Below, piece by piece: positions 8,928 to 17,700 of a stretch of DNA of 64,000 bases. Under the pieces are notes generated by a model. The model had not been told where the DNA came from and made no database searches. It saw only the letters and a program-made list of their open reading frames with translations. Source of the DNA: Hymenobacter ginkgonis (GTDB lineage Bacteria; Bacteroidota; Bacteroidia; Cytophagales; Hymenobacteraceae); assembly GCF_009755225.1 (NCBI RefSeq), contig NZ_WQKZ01000002.1:868001-932000 (forward strand), written 5' to 3'. Each line of letters opens with the position of its first letter. The stretch's first letter is position 1. The translations under genes and the position numbers were made by a program.

Positions 8928-9827
8928 CTAAGCTGCCCAGGGCCAGCGGCGGGTGGGCTGCACCTGCGCCTGGGGTTTCTGGGTGGCGGTGCGGCCGGCG
9001 GCTTCCACAGCCCAAATGAGGCCCAGCATCTCCATGCCGCGCACCAGCAGCCAGCCTAAGTCTAGTTCATACCAAGCGGTGCCCATACGAGCTGAGCGCG
9101 GGTGGGCATGGTGAGTATTATGAAATCCCTCACCAAAGCTGAGCACCCCCAGCAGCAGGTTGTTGTAGCCGCTTTCGCTAGCGCCTGCTACGTGGTAGTG
9201 GGCATAGCCCGAGGTGTGCGACACGTAAGTCACAAACCAGTGGCCGAGCATCGCCAGGGCGATGCGCAGGCACACGACGGCGGCCATCACTTCAAAGCCG
9301 AAGCCCCACCACACCAGCCCAGCCAGCGCGAATACGTGCAACACCCAGGTTTTTTCGAGCCATACAAGCCATGGGTCGTGCAGGTCGGCGGGCGGGATGT
9401 CGTAGCGGGCATCATCGGCCGAGTGCAAGGCCAAGTGGTGGTTCCAATGGAAATCTTGCCAGATGGAATGGTCGTAGCGGAAGTAGGCGGGACTAGTAGG
9501 CTGGTTCTGCCAGTAGTCGCGGTAGTAATGCGATTTTAGCCATGAAACTGGCCCGCCCAGGCCCGCTAGCACACTTAAGTAAGCCAGTGTGCCGCGCCAG
9601 AAGCGAGAAGTTTGAAAAGCCCGGTGAATGATGCCCCGGTGCAGCCCCACGGCGTGGCCCAGTCCTACGGTGAGCACCATTAGGCCCAGCGACGCCAGGC
9701 TGCGCTGCCAGGTGAGATGAGGCAGCCCCCAAATTAGACCGATAAGTAAGTTGCCGTAGAGCCAGCAGCCGTGAAACCAAGCAGTGGTGAGGCGGTGGTG
9801 GGCCGGCAGCAAAGGAGCTAGGCGCAT
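8928..9827 (-). CDS. Membrane fatty-acid desaturase (acyl-CoA desaturase-like)
   Basis: This is a 299-residue integral membrane di-iron desaturase. Three histidine clusters are visible: HRGIIH (His63-x4-His68), HWNHH (near 130) and HNTHH in GEGFHNTHHAHP (near 237), the pattern of stearoyl-CoA/acyl-lipid delta-9-type desaturases. Hydrophobic segments flank them (residues about 20-60 and 160-200). Such enzymes introduce a double bond into acyl chains and adjust membrane fluidity. The region specificity cannot be read. It is a single gene; the 250 bp downstream (8680-8927) hold nothing I recognise. Confidence 0.88.
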   Translation of the reverse strand: MRLAPLLPAHHRLTTAWFHGCWLYGNLLIGLIWGLPHLTWQRSLASLGLMVLTVGLGHAVGLHRGIIHRAFQTSRFWRGTLAYLSVLAGLGGPVSWLKSHYYRDYWQNQPTSPAYFRYDHSIWQDFHWNHHLALHSADDARYDIPPADLHDPWLVWLEKTWVLHVFALAGLVWWGFGFEVMAAVVCLRIALAMLGHWFVTYVSHTSGYAHYHVAGASESGYNNLLLGVLSFGEGFHNTHHAHPRSARMGTAWYELDLGWLLVRGMEMLGLIWAVEAAGRTATQKPQAQVQPTRRWPWAA

Positions 9828-10000
9828 AAGGCAGGGGCTTACGATACTATCAACTTTATAACAGTATTAGCAGGATAAAGTATAGCATAAGCACCAGTTT
9901 ATCTGTTGGGAAAACGGCCTTTTTAGCTTTGGTTTGACTAAAAACAACTACGCGGCGGCCCCGTTGCCGGAACCGCCGCGTAACCATATCAGTAGCGTGG

Positions 10001-10459
10001 TTATTTGAGGGTAGCGCGCACGGCTTTCACCTCGGCCACCTGCACGGCGCTGGCTTTGTTGCCGAAGTTGTTGCGCACGTAGGTGAGCACGTCGGCCACC
10101 TGCTGGTCGGTGAGGTAGGCTTGGGCCGGCATGTGCTGCTTGTAGTCTTCGCCGTCTATTTCGATGGGCTCGGCGAGGCCGGCCAGCACGATGTGGGCCA
10201 GGCGGGCTTTGTCGCCGAGCACGTACTGGGTTTTGATGAGCGGCGGGTTCATATTGGGCACGCCACCGCCATCGGCCTGGTGGCAGGTGATGCACACATT
10301 TTTATACACTACCGCACCGCGGGTAATAGAAGCCGTGAGCGCCGGGTCGGCGGCGGTTTTGGCCTTGGGCTTGGCGGCGGGGGTAGGGCGGTGCTGCGCT
10401 TGCAGCGACAGCGCGCCACCCGCCAGCACCAGTGCCAGGAGAGCTTGCTTACAATTCAT
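10001..10459 (-). CDS. Periplasmic c-type cytochrome
   Basis: This encodes 152 residues: a signal peptide (ending ALSLQAQ), an Ala/Lys/Pro linker, and one class-I cytochrome c domain with haem site CITCH and the following GGGVPNMNPPL. The C-terminal part (MPAQAYLTDQQVADVLTY, with the likely axial Met) is typical. The start overlaps the stop of the upstream dehydrogenase by one base (TAATG), so the two are translationally coupled. The cytochrome is likely the electron acceptor of that dehydrogenase. This partnership is inferred from the overlap and from known sorbosone-dehydrogenase/cytochrome pairs. Confidence 0.92.
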   Translation of the reverse strand: MNCKQALLALVLAGGALSLQAQHRPTPAAKPKAKTAADPALTASITRGAVVYKNVCITCHQADGGGVPNMNPPLIKTQYVLGDKARLAHIVLAGLAEPIEIDGEDYKQHMPAQAYLTDQQVADVLTYVRNNFGNKASAVQVAEVKAVRATLK

Positions 10460-11742
10460 TATTTCTTAGCGTTATACACGATGCGGTAGATGGTGCCCTT
10501 CGAGTCGTCGCTCACGTAGAGCGAGCCGTCGGGGCCCTGAGCGAGGCCGCAAGGGCGGTGGTCGGCGCGGCCGCTGGCCACTTTAGCCGCCGAACCGGCA
10601 AAATTATCGGCGAATACCTCCCACTGGCCGCTGGGCTTACCATCCTTAAAAGGCTGAAAAACTACGTAGTAGCCCGCCTGCGGCTCGGGCGCGCGGTTCC
10701 AGGAGCCGTGGAAGGCGATGAAGGCACCGTTGCGGTACTTGGCCGGAAACATAGTGCCCGTGTAGAACAGCAGCCCATCGGGGGCCATGTGGGCGGGGTA
10801 GGCAGCGGCGGGGTCGATGTAGTTGCCGGTGGCCTCTTTTTTTCCATCGCCGCCGTACTCGGGGCCCAAGATTTTCTTCTTCTGCTGCGGGTCGTAGTAG
10901 AGGTAGGGCCAGCCGGCGTTGTCGCCTTTTTTGATAGCGTACATGCACTCGGCGGGCAGCTGGGCCGACTGCTGGTCGGTGTAGAGTTCGGGCCAGTTGT
11001 CGTGCAGTTGGTCGCGGCCGTGCTGCATCACAAAGAGCTGGTTGTCTTGGGGGTTCCAGTCGAGGCCCACCACGTTGCGCAGGCCGGTAGCGTAGCGCGT
11101 GCCGTTGGCGTAGCGCTGGTTGGTTTGGCTGGCCTTGAACTGCCAGATGCCACCCGCCGAATCCAGAATGGGGCAGTTGGCGATGCCCTTCGAGCCACGC
11201 GTGCGGTCCTGCTCCTGGCAGGCGTTGGCGTAGGCGCCCACGTTCACGTAGAGGTTGTCGGCGTTGTCGAGCACGATGGATTTTGACTCGTGCTGGCTGC
11301 CCACTTTCAGGCCGCTTACTAGCAGCTCGGGTTTGGCGGGGGCAGCCACTTCGCCCTTGGCGTCGAGCTTGTAGCGGTACACATTGTAGTCAGACGAAGC
11401 GTAGAGGTAGCCGTTTTTCTCGTACATGCCTGTGCCGCCATAGTCGCCAAAGCCCCCCGTCACGGTGGCCTTGCCCGTGGGCTGGCTGTGCAGCACCAAG
11501 ATGCCCTTGCCATCTTTCACCTTATTGAGCTTCACGTAGATAACTCCCTGGGGCGTGACGGCGATGTGGCGGGCTTTGCCGCCCGTTTCGGCTACTTTGA
11601 GGGCGCCAAAGCCGGCGGGCAGCTTCAGGCCCGCATTATCGGGGTCGGGCGCCACGCGCACGTTGGTTTGGCTGGCGTAGAGCGCCAGGCTGCCCGCCAC
11701 CACGGGCACGGCAAGCAGGAGGCGGGTCGAAGGAAAACGCAT
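10459..11742 (-). CDS. PQQ-type glucose/sorbosone dehydrogenase, periplasmic
   Basis: This encodes 427 residues with a signal peptide (LLLAVPVVAGSLALYASQ) and a six-bladed beta-propeller of the glucose/sorbosone dehydrogenase family. Visible landmarks are HIAVTPQGVIYVKL near the start, GLRNVVGLDWNP and MQHGRDQLHDNWPE in the middle, and GAFIAFHGSWNR with GPDGSLYVSDD at the end. Members oxidise sugars or polyols with PQQ in the periplasm and pass electrons to a cytochrome, here probably the coupled cytochrome c downstream. PQQ synthesis genes are not in the window. The substrate is unknown. Confidence 0.9.
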   Translation of the reverse strand: MRFPSTRLLLAVPVVAGSLALYASQTNVRVAPDPDNAGLKLPAGFGALKVAETGGKARHIAVTPQGVIYVKLNKVKDGKGILVLHSQPTGKATVTGGFGDYGGTGMYEKNGYLYASSDYNVYRYKLDAKGEVAAPAKPELLVSGLKVGSQHESKSIVLDNADNLYVNVGAYANACQEQDRTRGSKGIANCPILDSAGGIWQFKASQTNQRYANGTRYATGLRNVVGLDWNPQDNQLFVMQHGRDQLHDNWPELYTDQQSAQLPAECMYAIKKGDNAGWPYLYYDPQQKKKILGPEYGGDGKKEATGNYIDPAAAYPAHMAPDGLLFYTGTMFPAKYRNGAFIAFHGSWNRAPEPQAGYYVVFQPFKDGKPSGQWEVFADNFAGSAAKVASGRADHRPCGLAQGPDGSLYVSDDSKGTIYRIVYNAKK

Positions 11743-11894
11743 GGGTAGGGAGGGGTGGAAATAGGAAAATGACGAGGCGAAATAAGCGGAAACTAAGCCA
11801 TTTCCCCAACTGCGAATATAGCCCGAAGGTTGCAGCTAGTGGAGGGGGTAAGGGCCGGCCGTTACTTTTACCTTTTCTGTTAGTACCCGCTGCC

Positions 11895-12668
11895 ATGCCT
11901 GCTCCCGAGCCCGTTATCCTGTTTTTGCACGGCTTTGCCGAAAGCCGCGAAGTCTGGACCGACTTTACCCGGCCCTTCCCCGCTGGCTACCGCCTGCTGA
12001 TGCCCAATCTGCTGGGCCACGGCACCAACCGCGCCGCCGTGCCCGACTTTAGCATGGAGGCCCAGGCGCGCTACGTAGTGAGCTACCTCGACCAAAAAGG
12101 CTGCCCCGGGCCGGTGCTGGTGGTGGGCCACAGCATGGGCGGCTACGTGGCGCTGGCCCTAGCCGAGCGCTACCCCGACCGCGTGGCTGGCCTGGCGCTC
12201 ATCAATTCCACGGCCCACGCCGATACCGACGAGAAGCGCCAGAACCGCGAAAAAAACATCAGCTTCGTCGAGCGCCACGGGCTCGATAAGTTCATGGCCA
12301 GCTTCGTGCGGCCGCTTTTTGCGCCCAGCAACCGCGACCGGCTACCCGAAGCCCTGGCCTTGCTCGAAGACATTGGCAAGGCCACGCCCGAAGCCACCAT
12401 CGCCGGTGCCCTGCGCGCCATGGCCGCCCGCCCCGACCGCACCGCCGTGCTGCGCGCCGCCAAGTTTGCGGTGCTGCTGGTGGCTGGCAAGCACGATGTA
12501 GCCGTGCCCCTCGCCGACTCGGTGGCGCAGGCCGCCCTACCCCCTATCGGCGGCGCACTCTTCCTCGAAAGCAGCGGCCACCAAGCGTACCTAGAGCAGC
12601 CCGAGGCCACGCGTCGGGCCGTGCTGGCGCTGGCCGGGGCCGTGTTTGAGGGGGTGGGAAATAGCTGA
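11895..12668 (+). CDS. Alpha/beta hydrolase
   Basis: This encodes 257 residues from the ATG at 11895. The in-frame region upstream, back to 11769, is basic and low in similarity and was left out. The fold's landmarks are LFLHGFAE (oxyanion hole), the nucleophile elbow GHSMGG (Ser near 83), the acid in AGKHDVAVP and the catalytic His in SSGHQAYLEQP. There is no signal peptide, so it is cytoplasmic. It resembles small esterase/MenH-like hydrolases, but no menaquinone genes lie nearby, so a specific role would be a guess. It is divergent from the dehydrogenase operon. Confidence 0.9.
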   Translation: MPAPEPVILFLHGFAESREVWTDFTRPFPAGYRLLMPNLLGHGTNRAAVPDFSMEAQARYVVSYLDQKGCPGPVLVVGHSMGGYVALALAERYPDRVAGLALINSTAHADTDEKRQNREKNISFVERHGLDKFMASFVRPLFAPSNRDRLPEALALLEDIGKATPEATIAGALRAMAARPDRTAVLRAAKFAVLLVAGKHDVAVPLADSVAQAALPPIGGALFLESSGHQAYLEQPEATRRAVLALAGAVFEGVGNS

Positions 12669-13008
12669 TTTGTAGTGTGCTAAAACTAAAAGGGCAGCAC
12701 GCGCCCCACCTGCGCGAGGCGGTATGCTTGGCGGGTGGTCAGAGTCTAGGCAGCAGCATCGGCCGGCGCAACACTTCCGCATTAAGCGTCGAGCTGGGGT
12801 ATTCACCGTCGCCAGGCCGCGATAAAGAAGGCTGCAAAATTGGCGGCTACCCACCGCCAGCGCTGCGGCGCACAAGGGGGTTACCTCGAAATGATAAACA
12901 AAATCAGCCAAATGTTGGCTCACTGCATGCCGCTAACTAATTGATAGTTTGCGCGCTCAGCACTAGCGAGCTTAGTTGCAGCTAGCCACAACAGTTGCGC
13001 CTACGCGC
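12669..13008. other. Intergenic region without a recognisable gene
   Basis: About 340 bp. A possible plus-strand reading frame (12677-12940) has no family resemblance and a composition unlike neighbouring genes, so I do not call it. No repeat or RNA is recognised. The 3' end holds the promoter of the next gene. Confidence 0.5.
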
Positions 13009-13016
13009 TACCTTTG
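13009..13016 (+). promoter_or_regulatory. Bacteroidota -7 box (TACCTTTG)
   Basis: TACCTTTG, the same octamer as upstream of dxs, lies 51 bp before the ATG of the outer-membrane protein gene. This supports the ATG at 13067 rather than the longer frame that begins at 12995, upstream of the box. Confidence 0.5.
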
Positions 13017-13066
13017 CGGAGCGCCACCGTTTAGGGCGCCTTTGTGCCTTTATTAGTGAATTTTAT

Positions 13067-13906
13067 ATGAAGTTTTATACTGCTGGGGCCGCCTTGTTGC
13101 TGGCCCTGGTTAGCCTCGGTACCTCACAAACGGCCGCGGCGCAAACAGGGGTAGGGCCTGCCACTTTAGCCGGAGTACCCACCGCCCGCGACCACGGCAA
13201 CCTCTACTTCAGCTGGGGCTACAACCGCGACTGGTACACCAAATCGGATATCCGCTTTAAGAACGATAAATCGGACGATTACGACTTCGTTTTTCATGAT
13301 GCGGTGGCGCACGACCACCCCAGTATGAGCGATTTCTGGCGCTTCAAATCGCTCACCATTCCGCAGTATGATGCCACGGTCGGCTACATGTTTCACGACA
13401 AGAACGACCTGGGCATTGAGGTGAGCTGGAACCACCTCAAGTACGTGGTGGATGACTACCAGACGATGCGCGTGTCGGGTGAGATTCGAGGCTTCAAGTT
13501 TGACCGCGATACGCTTGTGACGCCCGATTTTGTGCACTTGCAGCACACCAACGGCAACAACTACTTGATGGTGAACTTGGTGAAGCGTTGGCAGTTTCTA
13601 GCCGGCCGCCACCTAGCCCTGAGCGCCATTACGAAGGTGGGCGGCGGGCCCATGATTTCCTACACCATCTCGTCCATCTTCACCAGCCACGCCGAAGGGC
13701 CATTCCACTACGAAGGTTGGGTGGCGGGCACCAGCGTAGGCCTGAAACTCGACGTTTTTCGGTATTTCTTCCTGCAAAGCGACATGCAGGGCGCCTACGC
13801 CAAGTACACCAACAGCTATATTGGCGCCGACCGCCAGGGCCGCGTCACGCACCAGTTTGGCTCGGCCCAGCTCATCTACGCCTTCGGGTTCAACGTGCCG
13901 CTCTAG
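13067..13906 (+). CDS. Predicted outer-membrane beta-barrel protein
   Basis: This encodes 279 residues. A signal peptide (to about residue 26, TAAAQT) is followed by alternating amphipathic strands rich in Tyr/Trp/Phe (LYFSWGYNRDWY, YDATVGYMFHDKNDLGIEVSW) and a C-terminus ending in a strand (QLIYAFGFNVPL), which indicates an outer-membrane barrel of about 8-12 strands. It has many His and Asp residues in an N-terminal loop (FVFHDAVAHDHPSM). I do not recognise the family. Homologues in Bacteroidota are usually annotated only as outer-membrane or hypothetical proteins. Confidence 0.8.
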   Translation: MKFYTAGAALLLALVSLGTSQTAAAQTGVGPATLAGVPTARDHGNLYFSWGYNRDWYTKSDIRFKNDKSDDYDFVFHDAVAHDHPSMSDFWRFKSLTIPQYDATVGYMFHDKNDLGIEVSWNHLKYVVDDYQTMRVSGEIRGFKFDRDTLVTPDFVHLQHTNGNNYLMVNLVKRWQFLAGRHLALSAITKVGGGPMISYTISSIFTSHAEGPFHYEGWVAGTSVGLKLDVFRYFFLQSDMQGAYAKYTNSYIGADRQGRVTHQFGSAQLIYAFGFNVPL

Positions 13907-13924
13907 CAGCAGCCCATAAAAAAA

Positions 13925-13966
13925 GGACGTCGGTTTTTTGCCAGTAACAGCATAAAACCGACGTCC
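13925..13966. terminator. Bidirectional terminator-like hairpin
   Basis: A 13-bp stem GGACGTCGGTTTT/AAAACCGACGTCC (13925-13937 with 13954-13966) lies in the short gap between the convergent outer-membrane protein and SPW genes. A-rich sequence lies to its left, which gives a T tract on the minus strand. Confidence 0.8.
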
Positions 13967-13987
13967 CTTGGTGTATTTTACGAGCTG

Positions 13988-14362
13988 CTACCGCAAGGCG
14001 GGGGTAGGCTCCGGTTGCGCACGCCACTGTGTGCACAGGAAAACCACCAAGAACACTACGCCCATCACCACGAAGAAATTGCGCGCTACCTCATTCTCGT
14101 GGGCAAAGCCAAATAGCCAGGGCGAGGCAATGAATACCGGCCCGCTTACCAGCTCTAGCCGGCCGTGCAGCCAGAAAGGCAGCACCTTAAGGGCACCCAG
14201 CGGCATGTTGGTAATCAGAGAAATAAGTAAGTAGCCGCCCGCTAGTACGTAGCACACGGTGGCATAAGCACCGCTAAAGCCGAATAGGCTGGGCGCGATT
14301 AAAAACAAGCCGCAGGTGAGGTAATCGAGCACACCGTGCAGCGTGGGAGTGATAAATTTCAT
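13988..14362 (-). CDS. SPW-repeat family small membrane protein
   Basis: This encodes 124 residues with four hydrophobic segments (about 8-28, 33-52, 73-92, 97-117). The last pair begins with the SPW motif (IASPWLFGF) and the first pair has the degenerate counterpart (IAPSLFGF), as in the SPW-repeat family (two SPW repeats, four helices). Function is unknown; it is an inner-membrane protein. It is convergent with the upstream outer-membrane gene. Confidence 0.82.
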   Translation of the reverse strand: MKFITPTLHGVLDYLTCGLFLIAPSLFGFSGAYATVCYVLAGGYLLISLITNMPLGALKVLPFWLHGRLELVSGPVFIASPWLFGFAHENEVARNFFVVMGVVFLVVFLCTQWRAQPEPTPALR

Positions 14363-14524
14363 GGCGCAAGCAGTTCAAAAGGGAAAGACGTGGTGCCGGC
14401 TACGTGTTAGCCGCTAACTGCCTCTTGCCTCTTACTACGGGCGGCTTGGCCGCTTGGGTATAGTCCCGCTTACTTCGTGAGCTGCCTTCGGCAGCGCTTC
14501 AAGGCCGAATCAATCAGTGGTGAT

Positions 14525-15751
14525 TTAGCCCAGCAACCCTGCTAGGGGGGCTACCCCCGCCCCCAGCACGAGGCTGGCGTCGGCGCCAAGCCAGTCGGTG
14601 AGGATGCTGGCGTAGAGGCTGCGAAAATCGAGTTGGTAGCGTAGGTCGCCCTGGTCGAGGTCAGCGAGGCTGGCGGCGGGATTTAGCAAGCCGGCTTTGC
14701 GCAGCGCCCCACTCAGCAAAAACACGTTGTTAGCGGTGCCGTGGTCGGTGCCGTTGCTGGCGTTTTGGGTCACGCGCCGGCCAAACTCGCTGAATACCAT
14801 CACCAAGGTGTTGCTCCACTCGCCGCTCTTTTGGAGGTCGGCGGCGAGCGCGGCCAGGCCGTCCGAGAGCTCGCCCAGCAGCTGGGCCTGCCGCCCGCGC
14901 TGCTGCACGTGGGTATCGAAGCCCGATAAGGCCAGGTAATATACCCGCGACTCGACGCCCGAATTCACTAGCTCGGCGGTGGTTTTTAGGTTGCGGCCAA
15001 AGTCGGTGTTGGGGTACGTGGCCGTGCTGTTGTGGATTTTCGACTTGTCGTAGAGGTAGTCAGCCGACGAGGCGGTTTCGGCCAGCGTCTTGTACAAGTA
15101 GTCTAGCTCCGAGCCGCTGGCCGCTGCTTTTTCCTGGCTCAGCCGGCTGAGGTAGCGGCTTTGCGTGAGCTGATGGAATTTGCCGGGGTTCTTGAGGGCC
15201 AGGCCGTTGCGGCTGGCGCCCTTCAGGGCCAGGCTCAGGGTGTCGTCGATTTCGAGGGCTTGGTAGGGGAGAGCGCAGCCCGCGCAACTATTGTCGAGGT
15301 AGCGGCCTAGCCAGCCAGTACTCAGCGTCTGGTCCGAGCCCGAGCCGCTTTGCCAAATATCCATCGAGCGAAAGTGCGAGCGGTCGGGGTTGGGGTAGCC
15401 CACGGCATTGCAAATTGCCACTTGGCCCTGGTCGAACAAGCTTTTGAGGCCCTTCATGGCCGGGTGCAGCGCCAGGTCGTCGCTCAGCGGCAGCAGGCCA
15501 TCAGTAGCCTGGAGCGCCAACGTAGGCCGGGCCTTGTAGTACAAGTCGTTGCGGTACGGAATGAGGGTATTCAGGCCGTCGTTGCCTCCGCTCAACTGCA
15601 CCACCACAAGGCGCCGCGCTTGGCCCGCCGGCGCATCTCGCAGCATAGTCGCCAGCCGGGCTTCGGGCCGGTCGAGGGCGTGCAAAAACTTAGGCACCAG
15701 CAGCAACGTGCTAGCCAAAGCGGACGATTGCAGGAAGCGGCGACGTTGCAT
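14525..15751 (-). CDS. DUF1501 protein with Tat-like signal
   Basis: This encodes 408 residues. The N-terminus (QRRRFLQSSALASTLLLVPKF, here read as RRRFLQSSA then a hydrophobic stretch) is a twin-arginine signal. The body matches DUF1501, a family in the alkaline-phosphatase/sulfatase-like fold: VVQLSGGNDGLNTLIPY (about 48-64), NAVGYPNPDRSHFRSMDIW, LSGFDTHVQQRG, VFSEFGRRVTQNASNGTDHG. DUF1501 genes are typically next to DUF1800 genes, as here, and the pair is thought to act on the outside of the cytoplasmic membrane. The exact reaction is not known. It lies downstream of the DUF1800 gene, separated by a GAACGTC-family repeat. Confidence 0.92.
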   Translation of the reverse strand: MQRRRFLQSSALASTLLLVPKFLHALDRPEARLATMLRDAPAGQARRLVVVQLSGGNDGLNTLIPYRNDLYYKARPTLALQATDGLLPLSDDLALHPAMKGLKSLFDQGQVAICNAVGYPNPDRSHFRSMDIWQSGSGSDQTLSTGWLGRYLDNSCAGCALPYQALEIDDTLSLALKGASRNGLALKNPGKFHQLTQSRYLSRLSQEKAAASGSELDYLYKTLAETASSADYLYDKSKIHNSTATYPNTDFGRNLKTTAELVNSGVESRVYYLALSGFDTHVQQRGRQAQLLGELSDGLAALAADLQKSGEWSNTLVMVFSEFGRRVTQNASNGTDHGTANNVFLLSGALRKAGLLNPAASLADLDQGDLRYQLDFRSLYASILTDWLGADASLVLGAGVAPLAGLLG

Positions 15752-15777
15752 AAGAGCTTAATTAATAAATGAATACT

Positions 15778-15902
15778 AAAGAACGTCCTGCTGAACGCAG
15801 GGAAGCATCTCGCTCGCACCGTTGACCCGCAGCACATCGCCGCTAACAATGGCGCTACTGCTGCACGCGAGATGCTTCTCTACGCTCAGCAGGACGTTCT
15901 TT
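15778..15902. repeat. Long intergenic inverted repeat, GAACGTC family
   Basis: Arms of 36 nt (15778-15813 with 15867-15902) match with about three mismatches. They start AAAGAACGTCCTGCTG and include GAAGCATCTCGC. The 53-nt loop carries ACTGCTGCAC next to the right arm, as in the copies at 27.5 and 29.7 kb. It sits between the DUF1800 and DUF1501 genes. Confidence 0.85.
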
Positions 15903-15929
15903 CAAATCAAAACAGATAAAATTCAACCC

Positions 15930-17525
15930 CTACGCCAACTGGTATTCCGGCAAACTCAGTACGCTGATGAGCGTAGTGCGCAGGCGCTCCTCGGGCGTGG
16001 CCGCCCGGTCGGCGGCTTGCTGAATGAGGGTTAAGTTTTCGGGCCGTAGCGGGGCCTGGAGTAAGAAGCTGGCCAACTGCTGCGGCTGCGCTGCCTGGGC
16101 GGTAGCGCCCAGCAATTGCTGCATGGGCGCCAGCGGCAGGTGCGTGGTATCGGTGTTTTTTACCAGGCGCTCCTTGCCCGTGGTTTGTGGGGTGATGTCG
16201 TTCTCATCGTCTTTGAGGCGCACCGCAAATTCGGCGTTCTTGAATAAGATGCTCGGCAACTGCAAGCGCAGCAGCAGCGACGACGAATCTATCCAGGCCC
16301 TACCCCCCGGCCAGCCGGCCACGTTGGGCGGCATAAAGAGTGTCTGGCCCATTGCCTTCTGGTAGCCGAGTAGCGTCTTGTCGTTGTCTACCTGCAAGTT
16401 GAGCGTGCGGCGCAGCCCCGCCACCAAGATTACGGGCGATTTAATAAGGGTGCCCACATTGGCTGCGTCATAGAACCAGCTGGCCGAAAATAGCCGCTCT
16501 AGCAAGTCGCTGATGTCGTAGCCACTCTGGCGAAACGCCTGCGCCAGCGGCTCGATGTGGGCCGGATTGGGCACATCGTTCACGAAGAAGCGGTACACCT
16601 TCGTCACCAAAAAAGTGGCCGCTGCCGGCTGCTGCATGATAATGCGCAGGGCATCCTCACCGCCCCAGTTTCCGGTTTGGCCGAGCAGCGTTTTGGCGTC
16701 GGCATCGTGCTCGCGCTCCCGAAACTTGAAGTTGTTTTCGTAGTCGTAGCCCCAACCGGTGAAGGCACGAGCGGCCTCCTTAACGTCGTTTTCGGTATAA
16801 TTTCCCCTACCCAACGTAAAAAGCTCCATCACCTCGCGGGCGAAATTCTCGTTGGGGTGCTGCTTTCTATTTTGCTGGTTATTAAGAAATTGTAGCATGG
16901 CTGGCTCCTTGCTCACGGCTAGCAGCAAGTCCGGAAACTTACCCAGCGCCCGCTCCCGAATGGTGTTGAGCAAGTTCAGGCTGTCGTCGGGCCGGCGCGT
17001 GCGGCAGGCAAAATGCCCGTGCCAAAACAGCGCTACCTTCTCGCGCAACTGGCCCGGCGAAGTCGCCATCTTGTCCATCCAAGCCGTGCTCATATTAATA
17101 AACGCGTCGCGAATGCCCTCGTTTTGCAGCTTGCGCTGCTCGGGCGTGAGGTCGGCCCGGCGCAGCTGCGGCACGCCCGCCCGGCGCACCGCCAGCGCCG
17201 AGCGAGGGCGCAGCGTGGGCGTGGCCAGCTCGGCCGGCGAGGCGGGGGTAGCCGTGCCCGGCTGTGCCGACACGGCCGGCCCAGCAGCTGCGGGCGCGGC
17301 CATTGTGGCCGGCGGGGGGGGAGGGGTGCCAGGCGGCACGGCCATCACGGCGCCCTGCGGGTCGGCGTAGTAGAGGCTGCGGCCCGCAATGGGTTCGTAG
17401 TGAGCAGCTTCGCGCAGCAGTTGGCGCAGCGCCTTGTTGGGGCTGAGGCCGGCGGCCACATCTTGGGGGCGTGGCCCGAAGCCGGCCCGCCAATACAAAT
17501 GCTGGAGCTTTTGCTGGGCGTTCAT
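15930..17525 (-). CDS. DUF1800 protein
   Basis: This encodes 531 residues of the DUF1800 family. Landmarks are LYWRAGFGPRPQDV at the N-terminus, KVALFWHGHFAC (near 190), NENFAREVMELFTLG (near 236), AARAFTGWGYD and PPNVAGWPGG near 400. A Pro/Ala/Thr-rich stretch (about residues 74-120) splits the N-terminal part and looks like a flexible insertion. I see no clear signal peptide, although the partner DUF1501 protein has one. The function of the family is unknown; genes of the two families co-occur widely. Part of a same-strand cluster with the lamin-tail protein upstream. Confidence 0.92.
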   Translation of the reverse strand: MNAQQKLQHLYWRAGFGPRPQDVAAGLSPNKALRQLLREAAHYEPIAGRSLYYADPQGAVMAVPPGTPPPPPATMAAPAAAGPAVSAQPGTATPASPAELATPTLRPRSALAVRRAGVPQLRRADLTPEQRKLQNEGIRDAFINMSTAWMDKMATSPGQLREKVALFWHGHFACRTRRPDDSLNLLNTIRERALGKFPDLLLAVSKEPAMLQFLNNQQNRKQHPNENFAREVMELFTLGRGNYTENDVKEAARAFTGWGYDYENNFKFREREHDADAKTLLGQTGNWGGEDALRIIMQQPAAATFLVTKVYRFFVNDVPNPAHIEPLAQAFRQSGYDISDLLERLFSASWFYDAANVGTLIKSPVILVAGLRRTLNLQVDNDKTLLGYQKAMGQTLFMPPNVAGWPGGRAWIDSSSLLLRLQLPSILFKNAEFAVRLKDDENDITPQTTGKERLVKNTDTTHLPLAPMQQLLGATAQAAQPQQLASFLLQAPLRPENLTLIQQAADRAATPEERLRTTLISVLSLPEYQLA

Positions 17526-17585
17526 GGCGGGTTAGAGAGCCAAAGGGGGGTAGGGTTTAATTAGATAAGGACGAAGAAGGGAAGC

Positions 17586-17676
17586 ACGTCCTGCTGAACG
17601 CCGGAAAGCAGCTCGCTCGCGTCGTTGAATGATTAAGTTAGTGCAGCGAGCTGCTTTCCGGCGTTCAGCAGGAAGT
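17586..17676. repeat. Long intergenic inverted repeat, GAACGTC family
   Basis: Arms of 32 nt (17586-17617 with 17645-17676), one mismatch, read ACGTCCTGCTGAACGCCGG and onward, with a 27-nt loop. It lies between the lamin-tail gene and the DUF1800 gene. Confidence 0.85.
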
Positions 17677-17700
17677 TCTGTTTGCTTAAACCTAAAAAAA

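Noticed and set aside
11769-11894. N-terminal extension of the alpha/beta hydrolase
   Set aside because: The 42 extra residues are basic and unlike the fold. The ATG at 11895 starts right before the first beta strand.
12677-12940. Plus-strand frame after the alpha/beta hydrolase gene
   Set aside because: It has no recognisable domain, basic low-complexity composition and no promoter, and was treated as non-coding.
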